Shown: positions 12,434 through 24,791, counted from the stretch's first letter. The stretch is 64,000 bases of DNA from Buxus sempervirens (GCA_947561395.2 OX387193.1:9176001-9240000), one strand, 5' to 3'. Notes: generated by a model from the letters alone, not told the origin. Numbers and translations: made by a program.

Positions 12434-12749
12434 AAGAGCACTAGCAACAGTCTACCCATAATCCTCCTCATCCTTAAAATACGGAATCAAAATAAGAATT
12501 TTTTTCAAAAATTGTCGTGTAGCAATTTACCCATCCCTATTTTAAATCGTAAAATTTTAACTTGTGCTACAGTGACGACCTAAATTTAAGTCATCACTGT
12601 ATCGCTACTTAAACACGAATCCCGTGATTTGTGCAACTCTTCAAAGGAGAAAAAAGAAAAAAAAACCCCTGCGGAATGATGCTTGGCTTGTGAAAGAGAA
12701 ACATGAACCTTGCGGAAGAGAAGAACGGAGCTCTTCGACAGTAAGCCCA

Positions 12750-12791
<42 letters not shown>

Positions 12792-13405
12792 TATTTTGCC
12801 TTCCAATTTTTCTGGAAAAAGAACGAAACTGTTCATGGTTTTTGTGCTTGTTAACCAGTGGAGCTGTTCATGGTTTTTGTGCTTATATGAGTTTTTCTTC
12901 ATGCTGTTAAGTGAGGTGATTAATTTCATTGGAATTGTGTTCGTCTCTTCAGTGAGGATTATAGGGCTTTGAGTGCTTTTGGAATTTGGGTTTTGAATGG
13001 ATTGAATGGAACATAAGGCTAAGTTGTGGCATCAGTGAGGATTACAGGTAAGGAACTCACGTTTCCTCTTTGAATGGAACATAGGATTGAATGGAATTTG
13101 TCTTCGTCTCTTCAGTGAGGATTACAGATAAGGAACTCACGTTTCCTCTTTGAATGTTTGTAGACTTTGCACATTGTTTGGTCGATAGAATGTGCTGGAC
13201 TATAGGGTTGAGTTGTGGCATCAGGGGTTTTTTATTTGTTTAAAAAAATAATTTTTTTAAAAAATTAATATTTTAATGATTTAAGGAAACAAAAAAAGAA
13301 ATCTGATGTAGTGATTTGCTAAGAATACAATCCCTGTAATAGGAAAGTGAACCAGATTCCCCAAAATAGGGAAATTGAATGAGTAAGCTTCTACTTAGTG
13401 CTCTA
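12434..13405. mobile_element. Possible non-autonomous element with AGAGCACTA ends
   Basis: AAGAGCACTAGCAAC near 12434 and CTACTTAGTGCTCTA near 13392-13406 are short inverted repeats bounding about 970 bp. The interior holds a 39-C homopolymer and an internal direct repeat (GAGGATTACAGxTAAGGAAC at about 13037 and 13119, followed by CTCACGTTTCCTCTTTGAATG). No transposase and no clear target duplication were found, so this is tentative. Confidence 0.4.
12751..12789. repeat. Poly(C) homopolymer, 39 nt
   Basis: An uninterrupted run of C. The proline- or glycine-rich open frames crossing it are artefacts of the homopolymer. The length should be treated with caution because such runs are often mis-assembled. 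Confidence 0.95.
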
Positions 13406-13423
13406 AGCCCAAAGAGTTTAAGG

Positions 13424-15713
13424 CTGCGTTTGTGGGTGTTTATTTAAGTGCTTAACAGAGCTTTTTTAAAGTGATTACCCAAAAGCAGTAGAAGAACGGA
13501 CCCGTAAGGAGGACTTCTCCTTGTTCTCAAGGGCTTCTCCTTCCGTGTTACGATAAGCTCCTCACTTTTTTTTTTATCTCGATCGAGCTCTGCGAGAACT
13601 CTTCTTCAACAACTGTTGCTTTTCTTTCCCAATGACAACTGTTTCTCCGGCGACTTCCCAACACCAAGTTCACGCATAGAGTCTCATCTGCCTCAACCGG
13701 TCTTTTTCCTCTTCCTCTGTACGGTTTCTCTTTCGGTCACCACCTATTTCCGACCAGTGAGCTGCTGCTGTTCCTGGCGATCAACTCTACGCCTGCAAGT
13801 CGATGATAAACCTAGATCCGTTTTGCCTTGATCCCTCTTGGTTTTTGGCGATCCCAGCGACTTCCACGGCCGTATAATCCCCAAAACAGTGAGTTAATAA
13901 ATTCGTTTCTCCCCCTCTTTAAGTCCTCCATTGAATCCATCCGTCGCATGGCTGAATGCTGCAACCTATTAATACTTGAATTGCTGGCCAAATGCTCCTA
14001 CTTTGTAATTTTATTCTTTGGGATTTCATCCTAGATTGTTTTCTTGGAACGTTTCCTGCAAGGAATTTTAAACTCAGCATTTAATTCTTGATCATCTCGG
14101 TTATAGGCTGTTCTCAACATTGCGGAGTAGCATGTTGAATTTGTTTCTAATAACACGCATGTCTCACGTTTGTTGAAGTGCTTGAGTTAACTGGATTTTT
14201 TTTTCTTTGTTTTCCTTGATTCCCCATTTCTCATGTTATTATGTGTTTTATTTTTCCAACAACTTGCCATGACCAAATGATCAAAATACCTCAAGGAATT
14301 CATGTTGATCAAACCCCTCTAAACCTAGGCGCACACATTCTTTGTTTTCCTTCATTCCCCATTTCTCATGTTTTTATTTATTTATGTAAATAAAGGAAAA
14401 ATATATGCTTTATCAACAACCCTTTAATGCTTCTCTTGTTTGAGAAATCATAGCTGCCTCTGTTTTCTAGCTCAACGAGAGGATAAAAATAAGAGGAATT
14501 AAGAAGTTTGGGGAGATGAGGATGAGGGTTTTCCAGAGTTTCATATTCCTCTTTTGTCTTCTCCCTGTTCAGGTGACTTAGTTTTGTTTTGTAATATTTG
14601 GTTTGAAAATTTTGTTCTACTGGGATATCATTTCTGTGATGATGAGGCTGGGTTTCAAATGAGTTCTGGACTTATCCTCTTGTCTGAACTTTATTGATTT
14701 GCTAAGTCAATAGATGGTTTTCCCTTGCTCTGTTCTAGTGGTCTCAAATAGATCTCTTGGATCTCCTGTACCATGTGGGGCTCTCTTTATTATCAAATGT
14801 AGTTCTTACCTCACATCTTCTAATTTGAATTTAATTTCTTTTTCTTTTTCTTTTTCTTTTTGCTTTTACTTTATACTTGTAATTTAAATTTTGATTGCCC
14901 TTTTATATTTGTATTATGTAATTTATTTTAGTTTCTAAATCATGGTCCTTGATGATTGTAGGTTTGGTTGTGTGAGTTTCTTGTTCTTTTTTTGCTCTTA
15001 TGAGGTCATTGTTTTCCCAATAAAGCTTTCAGTTTATTTTGACTGAATTAAAGATGGCTACGCCTAAATCATTAGATTGATACTTGAATCGGCTAATTTT
15101 TATGAGTTTGGATTTTAGTTAACGAATGACATTAATTTCTTGACTTGAATGAAATAGGTGATAAATGGAAAATCGAGAAAAAGTATTTGTGGAGTTATGC
15201 CTAGAGCAAAGATTAATTGGTAATAGGCTTGTAACACACCCTAATAAAGTTGGTTGGAACATTGTCGTGGAGGAAATTTTTAAGAGAACAAGCATAAGGA
15301 ACAAGCATAAGGTACGAGCAAAAACAATTGAAGAATCACTGGGATTTTACTAAACTTTAGTGGCAAGAATGGAATAAGATGCTTAAGGAATTTATTGGGT
15401 TAGGATGGGATCCCATTCTTATTTTTAACATGTTTTTCCTTTTCTTTTTAGTTTTCTTTTTTATAGGGATCCAAATAAAATACAAGGCTTTGATATGGTT
15501 AATTTGTATAAAATAAAAAATTAAGTGCTTTAATATATATGTTACCAAACACTTTCCTTAAGTAAAAAGCACTTACTAAGTGCTTAATACATGTGTTTAC
15601 CAAACACCAATTTTTTCAGATGAGCGCTTTTTTACAACTACGGATAAGTACTTAGATAAGCCAACTTATCTTTTAAGTGCTTATCTATAAGCACTAGCAA
15701 TCCCAAACGCCAC
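13424..15713. mobile_element. Decayed PIF/Harbinger-type element (about 2.3 kb) with Myb/SANT-like remnant
   Basis: The left end GGCTGCGTTTGTGGGTGTTT and the right end, read in reverse complement GGTGGCGTTTGGGATTGC, are imperfect inverted repeats. TAA abuts both (about 13421-13423 and 15714-15716), fitting PIF/Harbinger. The subterminal regions repeat AAGTGCTTA-type motifs, dense at 15520-15700. The interior carries a broken Myb/SANT-like ORF (separate entry) but no recognisable DDE transposase. Confidence 0.7.
15165..15420 (+). pseudogene. Myb/SANT-like (Harbinger ORF1-type) DNA-binding protein remnant
   Basis: The frame from 15165 reads FVELCLEQRLIGNRLVTHPN then KVGWNIVVEEIF. This matches the plant Myb/SANT-like domain (Myb_DNA-bind_3 type) seen in PIF/Harbinger ORF1 proteins and their domesticated relatives. 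Near 15327 the frame slips by one base; in the shifted frame the domain resumes as QLKNHWDFTKL, meets a TAG, and continues WQEWNKMLKEFIGLGWDP. A frameshift plus a stop make it a pseudogene. In the family the protein partners the transposase in DNA binding and import. Confidence 0.78.
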
Positions 15714-16134
15714 CTAAGGCAGCCAGATTAAGTTTGGGACCATGATATCTTTTTATGTTAAAAATAGAATAATTAAGACTAATATGGAGTACATCTTGCA
15801 AAGTTCTCCCCATAGAGTCATTTTGATATAGGGGCCTTTTTTATCAAAAAAATAAGAAAAATTATCTAGAGCAAAATTTGGTAAGGAGTCCACGGTTTTC
15901 CTCTCAATAGATGTTTGTAATGTTAATATTTGACAAGATATTAATCAGAAATGTAGCCTCTAAGTAGACAGCCACTGACAATCCATGGAATTTCCTCTCT
16001 GCCTTCATGGGCCATAGTCTTCCTTGGCATCTAAGTGTTGCAAGGCAATTAAATGACTTTATATTATGGTGGGCTATACAGGCCTTCCCTTTTCCATGGG
16101 CCTTTTTACTCAAACTCAAAGATTTGCATCTGAA

Positions 16135-16695
16135 GGCTGTGTTTGGATATTGTAACTAAAAGAACCTCGCTTCTTGCTCTGCAAAAAGACAAATCTTCTC
16201 CCTCTCCAAAAACGCTGAACCAGGTACTCTCTCTCTCGCTCTATCTTTCTATCTCGCTTGCTTTTTCCCAATCCGCTTTTTTCTATATTTCTCGATCTCT
16301 TGATCTTGGCCTCTCTCCCTCTCTCTGTCTCGCTTGCTCTTTCCCTTTCTGCTTATTTGAAAGCGTTCTTCGTTTTGGGGCTGATTTACAGGCTTTGATT
16401 TGTATACTTTGGTATGAAATTTTCGATTTCTCGATTCGGTTCAGATCTGTGAGTTCCTTAGCTTGGTGAAACTTCTTCATTTCTCTGTTTCTTTTTCTTT
16501 AGCTGGATATTATGTGCTGAATTCCTTTTTAGGTGATTTTATTTGATATTTTTTGTTCTGGTTTGGTTCTGGGAGATTTCCTAGTAATCCAAACAGTTTT
16601 TAGGAAAGGTAATTTTCACTTGCCAGAATATCACTTTTTGGCATATTACTTCCCAATTGACTTACCGGCTTATTCTGGCTATCCAAATGCAGCCT
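16135..16695. mobile_element. Possible Harbinger-like MITE overlapping a 5' leader
   Basis: AAGGCTGTGTTTGGATAT at about 16135 and GCTATCCAAATGCAGCC ending at about 16694 are inverted repeats, each followed by or preceded by TGAA. The enclosed CT-rich stretch (16195-16330) with a possible splice donor AACCAG/GTACTC at 16222 looks like a 5' untranslated exon for the 82-aa gene starting at 16844. The repeat call is therefore tentative. Confidence 0.4.
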
Positions 16696-16843
16696 GAAGG
16701 TTCATTACTTCATTTAGATTTTGAAGTTGAAATAGATTGAAAGACCTATACAAAGTAGGGTTTCGAGTTTGAAAGTTCGAATAAGATAATAAAAACAATC
16801 CATGGCCTTGAGACGTTTTTTGGGGTTATCGGATGGGGAGTTG

Positions 16844-19317
16844 ATGAGATCAGATGCAAAGCCATGTTCAAGATTAATGAGGCACACTGCAGGCATTTGG
16901 ACGGTTGGAGGATCTTTGGGTTTCTGGATTCTATGCAGACTTCACTACGGTCAGTAATTCTATGTTGTCTGTGGTCTTTTTCATTTTTATGCTGTGATTG
17001 ATTTACATTGATTTTCTGTTTCATTTTGGATTCTTCAGTGCCCCTTTTGTTTTTGTGTTTGATTTGCCATTATTTTGTTTAGAAGATGCAGTAAATGTCC
17101 ACATGTTTGTATCTGATCATGTTCTTCAATGTATTCTTCTTTTAGAATAATTTGGTAGTTTAATGTGATCCAGTAAACTGAAGGGTTCTCTGAGACAATA
17201 TTACTAATTTGATGCTTCAAATGGTAAAATTAGTGAGAAAACATCCATCAAAATTAGAGTCTCGTATTTAGTACTTAAAAACTTTCTAACCATAAAGCTT
17301 CCTCAAAGGTCTTGTGTAGTAGTAGAAGTCTTATTATTAAGAAGACTAAGCAGTTTCCAATCATTTATTCTCTTTGGAGGTTCTAAGTAGTTCATCTTTT
17401 GGTAATTATACTCTGAAGATCTCTTAATTATCAAATGAAAATTAACAGCTTAATGATTTGAAGACCAATGCAAAAATTTTGAGCTTCCTAGATGGCAGCC
17501 TTTGGTATAAAACTAAAATTTTCAGTTGGATGGAACTGTGAGTTGTTGTCTAGATTGTGTTTTGCAATCAGTTAAACATAGAATTGCACAGTACCAAGAA
17601 TGAGAGGTAACACCAGTAAATATAATTTTCTTGGAGCATGAAATTATTGATTGAGATCCACTATCAACATTTTGTGATTATCCACATAGTGGCAATCCAA
17701 TCACTGTTGTAAACCTGATCATTGAGTTGTTAATTCTCATAAAAAAGAATTAATAAATCATTTAAAGAAATGCATGATCAAGAATATGCTTAGCATTCAT
17801 TAGAGGTAAATTGATCTAAATGTTGGCATAACATTTTATTGATGGAAATTTGAGAAGACTGAGATGTTTGAATACTAAGTAATGATATTTCAGCCAATAC
17901 ATTCTGATCCTTTGGAAACATGAACAAAAGAGTTATATGAGGGAGGATTCCAAAGTTTGTGTTTTCTTGAGTGATGATATCTTGGAAAATTGAAAAGCTT
18001 TGTTAAGCCTACAAATACAATGATATTCCCTTCAAATCTGGATTTAAAAGAATAAAATGGAAAGAGGAAGGGAATGAATCAAACCAGAAAATAAGGACAA
18101 CAAACTAATCTTGAGTTCCCCTCAGTTAGGTGAGAAAAAAAATGATGCGGTTGATTTTAGTATAACTTATATTAATGAGTAGATAGACAAAATCAGCAAG
18201 GGGAATCATTTTCCAAAAGGCTGAAAGTCAAGATAATAAACTAAAATTAGAATCATCTTCAAGAGGGTGGGAAAACAATGCTGTTGATTTTAGTATGGTA
18301 TGCATGTGTTGTTAGACTAAGGGGTTCGTAAAAGAGGGCTGGTTTGTAGATTTAAGTGGGACCACTATCAAGTATCAACAGGGTGAAAAAGTAAATCTCT
18401 GGGGACATAGAGAGGGAAGGAGGGCAAAAATCAAGATTGCAAACTCAAGCTTGAGTTCTCTTTAATTGGTTATGAAAATGAACTGGCAGATGTTTAGTAT
18501 GCTATGTTGAAACATTTGGACTGAGGTAGAGAGGGAAATAGGAGCATAAGATAAAATTTCAACATAGTGGACTAGGTGAGATGGACCAAAATAAGGACTA
18601 CAAGCCCAAGATTGATTTTTCTTTAATTGGATGAGAAAATGCTGCCATTGATTTTGGTATTTTATATCTGAACTAGCAGACTAAAAGTTGTGGGAGAGGA
18701 GGGACGGACCAAGGGCCAAAAATTGAAACAACTTCAAGCTTGAGCTTTCCTTGATTGGATGAGAAAGCAGTGCAGTAGATTTTTTAGTACATGTGAATTT
18801 GTTGATCAAGATTCAGAGTAATGGTATAAAAAAATGTCCAAATAAGATGCTTAGTTTACTTCTGCAGTATAGTGACAAAGCTACTGTGAATTTTTTGTGG
18901 TATAGTAAGATAATAAATTGTACTTTTACTTACTATGGTTGTTTATTTTCATAAGAGTTTCTAAGTGCGTTTGGTCTTGCTTAGGACTAAAGTTAGTTTA
19001 AGGAATCTTTTCTTTATCATAAATAAATTTGTAAGTAACATTGTAACCAGAATACTGATTTAGTAAATGAAGTTCAGCTTTTGGCTTTCAAATCTCAAAT
19101 TTGTTGTATTGCTTAGATTAGCACTTCAGGATATTTTCTATGGCTATACTTCAAGAAACTTGGGCTTCAAAGATGATTGAGGAAACACTTCCTTCCTCAA
19201 TTAGTTGTGAAGCCAGGGGTCATTTCCTTCACATTAATTTGTCCTATGGTATTCCTTATTTGATAGTTTCAGGCCATAGAGGAAAAGTAAATAAAGGTGC
19301 TGATTATTTTATTCTCC

Positions 19318-19352
<35 letters not shown>

Positions 19353-19777
19353 TTTTCTTCCTCAGTTTTTATGATTGAGGAGCAATGGTAATATGATCAT
19401 CTCATTATAATGAATTTCTCACACATGACTTCTTATTTTTCTTATGCACGTAGATTCTGTGAGATCTATTGTTTTCTCAAATTTATCCTTTGTTATTTAC
19501 CCTTATTTTTCTTGGCAAAGAAGTAGGTGATGTATCAATTTAATTTTTGCTGATGTCTGAAAATTCCCCATCTCCTACATTTCACAGTGTGATAGTTCTC
19601 TTCATCTCTCATTTGGTTTGTTTACTTAATGCAGGTCCAAGAATTACAGTTCCAAGGGCTCTTAGGTGGGCTGCTTGTGGAGCTGTATCCGTGGGTTCAA
19701 CATCCGCTTTATTAATTTTCCTCTTTAGCACTGAATGCGAACCCCAGAACATTGCTGCATATGACAAGCGAAAATGA
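16844..19777 (+). CDS. Small conserved-looking two-helix membrane protein, 82 aa, function unknown
   Basis: Two coding exons, 16844-16949 and 19635-19777, are separated by a 2,685-bp GT-AG intron. The split codon (G/GT, Gly36) joins a hydrophobic exon-1 segment (TAGIWTVGGSLGFWILCRLH) to exon 2, which starts PRITVPRALRWAACG. A second hydrophobic segment follows (GAVSVGSTSALLIFLF), then CEPQNIAAYDKRK and a stop. Two short membrane spans and a compact basic N-terminus suggest a small organelle or endomembrane protein. I do not recognise a named family and assign no function. Support comes from the clean splice joint, continuous hydropathy and the upstream leader-like sequence at 16150-16222. A short out-of-frame ATG at 16833 precedes the chosen start. 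Confidence 0.72.
16950..19634 (+). other. Long intron with a decayed minisatellite and a poly(C) tract
   Basis: Between 18128 and 18790 a motif of the form GGATGAGAAA..TGC.GT.GATTTTAGTAT recurs five times at roughly 125-205-bp spacing (near 18128, 18263, 18468, 18630, 18756), a degenerate tandem array. A run of 31 C lies at 19319-19349. No further exon was recognised. Confidence 0.65.
19319..19349. repeat. Poly(C) homopolymer, 31 nt
   Basis: An uninterrupted C run inside the intron of the 82-aa gene. The proline-rich open frame through it is not a gene. Confidence 0.95.
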
Positions 19778-20770
19778 GTTTGGTTGGCATGGCATAGTCT
19801 TGGAGCTGCCAAGGAAATATCTTATAGTTCATTGTTTCAGTTAAGAATCTTTTGTAATTTTTAAGTGGGACACCATGGGGTGTCATGTAACAGCAACTAT
19901 ACTCCTCCAAATGATCAGGAGTCAAATAAGACTCTGTAATTTCTGAAGTACACATCTTTAACAATTAATATAGCTGGTTGCTTTTTGACGTTCATGTTTT
20001 TATTGTAGTATGAAGCATTGGAGCATGTAAAATATGGGTTCAAGCAGTGGCTTATTTGTGTGTGTGTGTGTGTAAATATGTATTTAGGTTCATACAGATG
20101 TATATCTTATCATTATGCCAATAACATAGAATGTTCACTCCTAGTCCAAATTATCAATTGCGCAATGATCCACTACTAAATCTGGAAGCAGAATTGTTTT
20201 TGAGTGTGGATTTTTTAAACTTATTTTTCTGGCTGTTTGGAGTGGCAATTGTTCATGATAGATTCCTAAACTTGATTGATTTAGAGTTTCTCTTTGAGTG
20301 TTTTCCTTTTATGGGGTTGTCCAGAAGGATTCTTCTAGTTGTAGTGAAACTCATGCGCTTAATATTGTGCAAATTTGCCTTTATTTTGTTTTTTGTGAGT
20401 TGGTTAAGTTTCACACATCTTTGCCTTATTTTTAATGTCTAGACAACTGAAGCAAGCTACTTTGTTTCAGGTCATCAGTGCTTACAAGGATCACCTAAGC
20501 GATTGACTTCCTCAATATTGATATAAAAAGGTGAAAACTTTGCGATAAAACTATTCTTATTGTTGCAACGAAATTTTACACTTTATCTTTGGAATGAGAT
20601 ACAATGCATATAGGTATTGCTTTAGGGCATGGCTACAGACAAAATACTTCCGGACAAAAAGAATGTAAATGAGACAATGAGCATAATACAACAGGTATGG
20701 GGAAGATTGAGAGTGACGAGACTGTAAGGTGGTTGAAAAAATTCTGGGGACAGGATACGGTTGAAACATA
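19778..20770. other. Convergent intergenic region
   Basis: Holds the 3' side of the 82-aa gene (plus) and the 3' side of the invertase (minus). A GT microsatellite lies at 20057-20073. No additional gene is recognised; the 103-codon frame at 20131-20442 is low-complexity hydrophobic sequence without family hallmarks. Confidence 0.5.
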
Positions 20771-23700
20771 TTACAAATGCTTCTCAAAGGGGTATGGGTG
20801 GAAGAATGCAGAATTCATTTGCCATATCTTGATTGAGGCGGTGACATCAGTCCTAGTAGCATTGTTGAAAAAGAAGAGCCTTGCTGCTCCATAGAGTGCC
20901 TCTGTTGGATAAACTCGCGATGTGATGCATGTCCTTCCACCTTGGGCAAAGCCTTCTGCTATAGAATGATCGACCTGGGAATACCCATTGATTTCCACAT
21001 TGTATTAGAATTAGAATTAGTAATATTATTAAGCATCTAGCAATCGAGACAGCATATTAGTGATTTCAATTTCAAAATGGTTCAGTGAAGAGCTTTTTAA
21101 GTACAAACCTTGGCTTCTGAACGATGACAGATTGAAGGTTACATTATCCACAGTTTCTCTAGTTTCAGCTAATAACTTGAAGTAAATCAAATCATCGACT
21201 TACCAGTAACCTCATAGATAATTTTTCGCCTTCAAGTACGGGCACTGTGTGCCCATATATTTGTTTACCAACATCATTCGCCTTAGAAGATCTGCAGGAA
21301 CCCAAAATGGTAAGTTTATTAGCTTCTGTGCTCATTTCCAGTTTTGTGACAAAGCATGCCTGACATATGCACTAATCAACTTGTTTTGAGTCTTTTGACT
21401 GCTGTTGTCTTGCAGAAAGTTGAGAGATTCCAGCATACAAACCTTGATTCATCAGCACAGAAAAAGGTCTCGAGATTTCCATCAGTTCCTTTGGCAATGT
21501 AGAAATACACAGGTGTCTGCTCACTAAGGTTTTCAGTTGCAAGAACCAGAAGGCCAAATGGTCCCAGTGCTCCTCTTCCAGCAGCTCCGCCACTGGTGGT
21601 GCAATTATACCCCACATCAGCTTCAACCGTTCCTTCCAAAGCCTCCTTAGCTATCTCAAACTCAGCAGTTATGTCCAACTGTTTTGTCATTCCCAAATCA
21701 GTCTCCTAGTAAGCAACTATTGCTTTTGTACCATACCCAGATCAGATACCAAATGAAAGACTACAGACCTGTGTAGCTGTACCAACATTGATGGGCACCA
21801 CTGATCCAGCTTCAACCTTGACTTTGTTGAAGTCCTTGCTTCTGAGTCTCAGACTCTCCACCTCCTCAACTGGCCACTGAAGTATGTTGGTTCTAGTCTT
21901 CTTGTCAAACACTACTGTCCTTGGAATTGTCTGTAGAACATCATAAAAGCTTGCATGGTTAATGGCAGTGCCATTGTTATTGCAAATGACAAGAAAACAA
22001 AAAATGATACCTGAACAGATGCCCATCCCTTCTCAATATCAGCTCTTTCGCTGTCAGTTTCTCCAATCCAACCCCACAAGACCCTCCTCTCCTTCTTCTG
22101 ATCGTAAAATGACTTGGATGCATAGTACTTGCCCCAATCATACCTCAAACCGATACCAACATCCTCATCTGGGTTGTCCGGCATCCATTTATCGGTCGTC
22201 GGATCATAAATTCCAAGTGCATAGTAATCATGTTTGTTGTCATCCAGACTCACCTTCAGTACATGCTTAACTTCAGGACCATTAGCCGATGTGTCTAGGC
22301 CATTTTCGCCAGTCGTTGAAACTGGATAGAAGTCGACACACTCCCACATGCCGGTGCCAGGCACGGCGTGCAGGACCGAAGGCAAAAGCTCATAGCTTAT
22401 GAAGTCTTTGGTCTGGTACACAAGCGATATGCCGGTGGTGTTAACCTTGGATCCGAGGGTGACCCGCCAGTTGCCGTTGTGTGTGTACCATGCCGTGGTC
22501 GGGTCACGGAAGTCCTTGACGCCGATTCCGGGTGGGGGGATGAGGACCGGGTTGCCCGGAAACTTGACCCATTTGAGGAGGAGAGGATCAGATGGGTCGG
22601 CAGGGTATGCGAGGTTCTGCACCTGCACCGATTCATTGGTGGATCCAGTGTAGAGCATGATGACTTGCCCACTAGGGAGGAGGGTAGCAGAGCCGGTCCA
22701 GACACCCTTGATATCGTACCAGTGATCAGGAACCATGGCTAAGGGCAGGTATAGCCAATGAATCATGTCCCTTGATACGGCATGGCCCCATGTTATGTTG
22801 CCCCACACTGCATTATACGGATTGTACTGGTAGAAGAGATGGTACCATCCTTTGTAAAACATGGGACCTGCATCGTTTGTGATAGATTTTCAAACACCAT
22901 TTGAAGTGGCAAAAGGCCTTGGAGGTGGATCAGGCCACCATCCGGCCCACATAACACAATGCTTTGATACATATCTCAAGCTCCGTTTGGGCCAAGTCAC
23001 CTGAAAAGTGCTTTTGGAGAAGTGAAGTGAAGAGGATTATAATGACAAAACGATGCGAATTGTTACGTGACTAGTAATCTCTCTCTCTCTCTCTCTGTGA
23101 ACTAGTAATTTCTCCTTCTCGACTACATTTCTTTGCATATGAGGGCCATGAACCGACCTTTGATGTTACCATTCCCAAATGTAATTTTTGGCTTGATAAG
23201 ATGCGTTAATAAGTTGAAAGCGATCCTTAACTAAGCAGACATAAATGCAATCCTCACACTGTGCACTTTTCTTAATAACGTCAAAGTAATTCCTTCTGTC
23301 TTGTAAAGCTAAAAAAAAGCACTTAAATACACGTTTTAACAAAATGCAATCTTCAACAGATTTACTTATCCAAATGCTTCAAATGGATGCACCCTTAAAT
23401 GCTTAATATTACATGTAGAAGCCGAATCAGTTAATATCGATGCCATAATATAAAGGAGGTCGTCATACTTACTTAAAGGACTATTATAACTCTTGAATAA
23501 CTACCTAAAACTAATTTTAGCAGTATGCTATGCACGTGCATCCACCAGTAATAAAAGAAAATTTGACTGCACCCACCAGTAATAAAAAAATTTAGAGGGG
23601 TATATTTCGAAGTTATAATAGTTGACTGATAGGTGTGAGAAAGTATGTGTGGTTCAAAAATTCTTTCATGCAAGTAAAGAGTCCAAATAATAGAAATATA

Positions 23701-24791
23701 ATTAGATAATTTGGAGGGGTAAAATTATATGATATTTGTGTATGATTAGAGGCTGAGTGCAGCCTAGAAAGGAAAAGTAAAAACAGAGATATCACGTGAC
23801 AAAACGGCCATGCAACCCCAGAAAGGAAAAACACGTGACCTTTTGACCCTTTTATAGCCATACAGTTAAGGCAGTTAAAAAAAAAAAATTCAAACTCATA
23901 ACATATTATAGTGTAAGCATTGAAAACATGTCTAGTTTTATATTAACCCCATCATTATTCACTTATAAAAATGTGAAAAGAACATTCCTAAATGAAGAAA
24001 GGCACAAAAGGAAATTATAATTTAACAGAAGAAAAGACTAGAAAGTAGAAACTTCTAATCTTTAATTAATGTTCTCTTAGATTTTAGTATCTTCAAGTAA
24101 TTCATGCAATATTTTTTTGTGAAGTTGTGCATGATTTCCAGAGTTATCTACCAAGGAGAGGAGATTTTGTGTGGTCTTACCATCAGGATCTGAAGCAGAA
24201 GAACGAGGTTCCATCCATTGCAGCCATTAAAATTTGCAACAAGATTGGATCAGTACATAGAAAGTAAACTCAAAAAGAAATAAAGAAAAAAAACAAGACA
24301 GGAAGAAGAAAAGAATGGTAGCTAGGAGAAGATCACAGAGAAGAAACGTGGAGCCACCTACCATTCATCCAGTTCTTCTCAGGTTGAAAATGGTAAGCAG
24401 TTCGTTGCCAAGACAACTCAGAGTTGGTCCATGGATACCACAATCCATCACCGGATATCAGACGGAATGACTTCTCAGACACACCTTCCGATACCCCTCG
24501 TGACGCAGGCTTTACACTTTCCGACGACGTCGACGTCGACGGAAATGATTCTTCATTTTGAACCGGTACTACTACTGGGGCCAATGGTTCCTGGTTATAA
24601 CCAACCAACACCATTAATAACCCCAGAACCAAAAACCCAGAAACGATGATCGACAAACCCACCAAGGATTTCGAGCTACTCGCCGGATTTCTTGTGGTTT
24701 CGGGTTCATCATGTAGAAGAGTGTAAGAAGAAGGAAGCAGATCAGGGGTTTCCGTATAAGGAAAGGCACGTACATGGTGGGCATTAACCAT
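20771..24791 (-). CDS. VINV: Vacuolar acid invertase (beta-fructofuranosidase, GH32)
   Basis: Hydrolyses sucrose to glucose and fructose in the vacuole. Exons: 24362-24791, 24181-24189 (9-nt mini-exon), 22011-22867, 21769-21930, 21443-21678, 21204-21291, 20771-20974. Phases close to 661 aa. The N-terminus has a di-leucine region ([10 protein letters not shown]), a membrane anchor (residues about 43-65) and an acidic linker, typical of the membrane-anchored vacuolar precursor. GH32 landmarks are NDPDG (nucleophile Asp144, completed by the mini-exon), FRDPTTAW (stabiliser Asp268) and WECVDFYPV (acid/base Glu322); Val after Cys is the vacuolar signature, versus Pro in wall forms. The C-terminal beta-sandwich ends [18 protein letters not shown] and NNAT. 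The beta-fructosidase motif is NDPDG rather than the commoner NDPNG. Intron 2 (22868-24180) is 1.3 kb. Start is the first ATG of the conserved N-terminus. Confidence 0.96.

Noticed and set aside
12609-12929. Open frames with long proline or glycine runs
   Set aside because: They exist only because of the 39-C homopolymer; no family similarity or gene context.
19140-19391. 83-codon plus-strand frame in the intron
   Set aside because: Runs through the 31-C homopolymer and has no splice or family support.
20131-20442. 103-codon hydrophobic frame
   Set aside because: Low-complexity Phe/Leu-rich sequence from T-rich DNA, without motifs or gene structure.
24333-24361. Extension of invertase exon 1 past the donor
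   Set aside because: The frame reads into the intron and stops; the mini-exon path restores the GH32 motif exactly.
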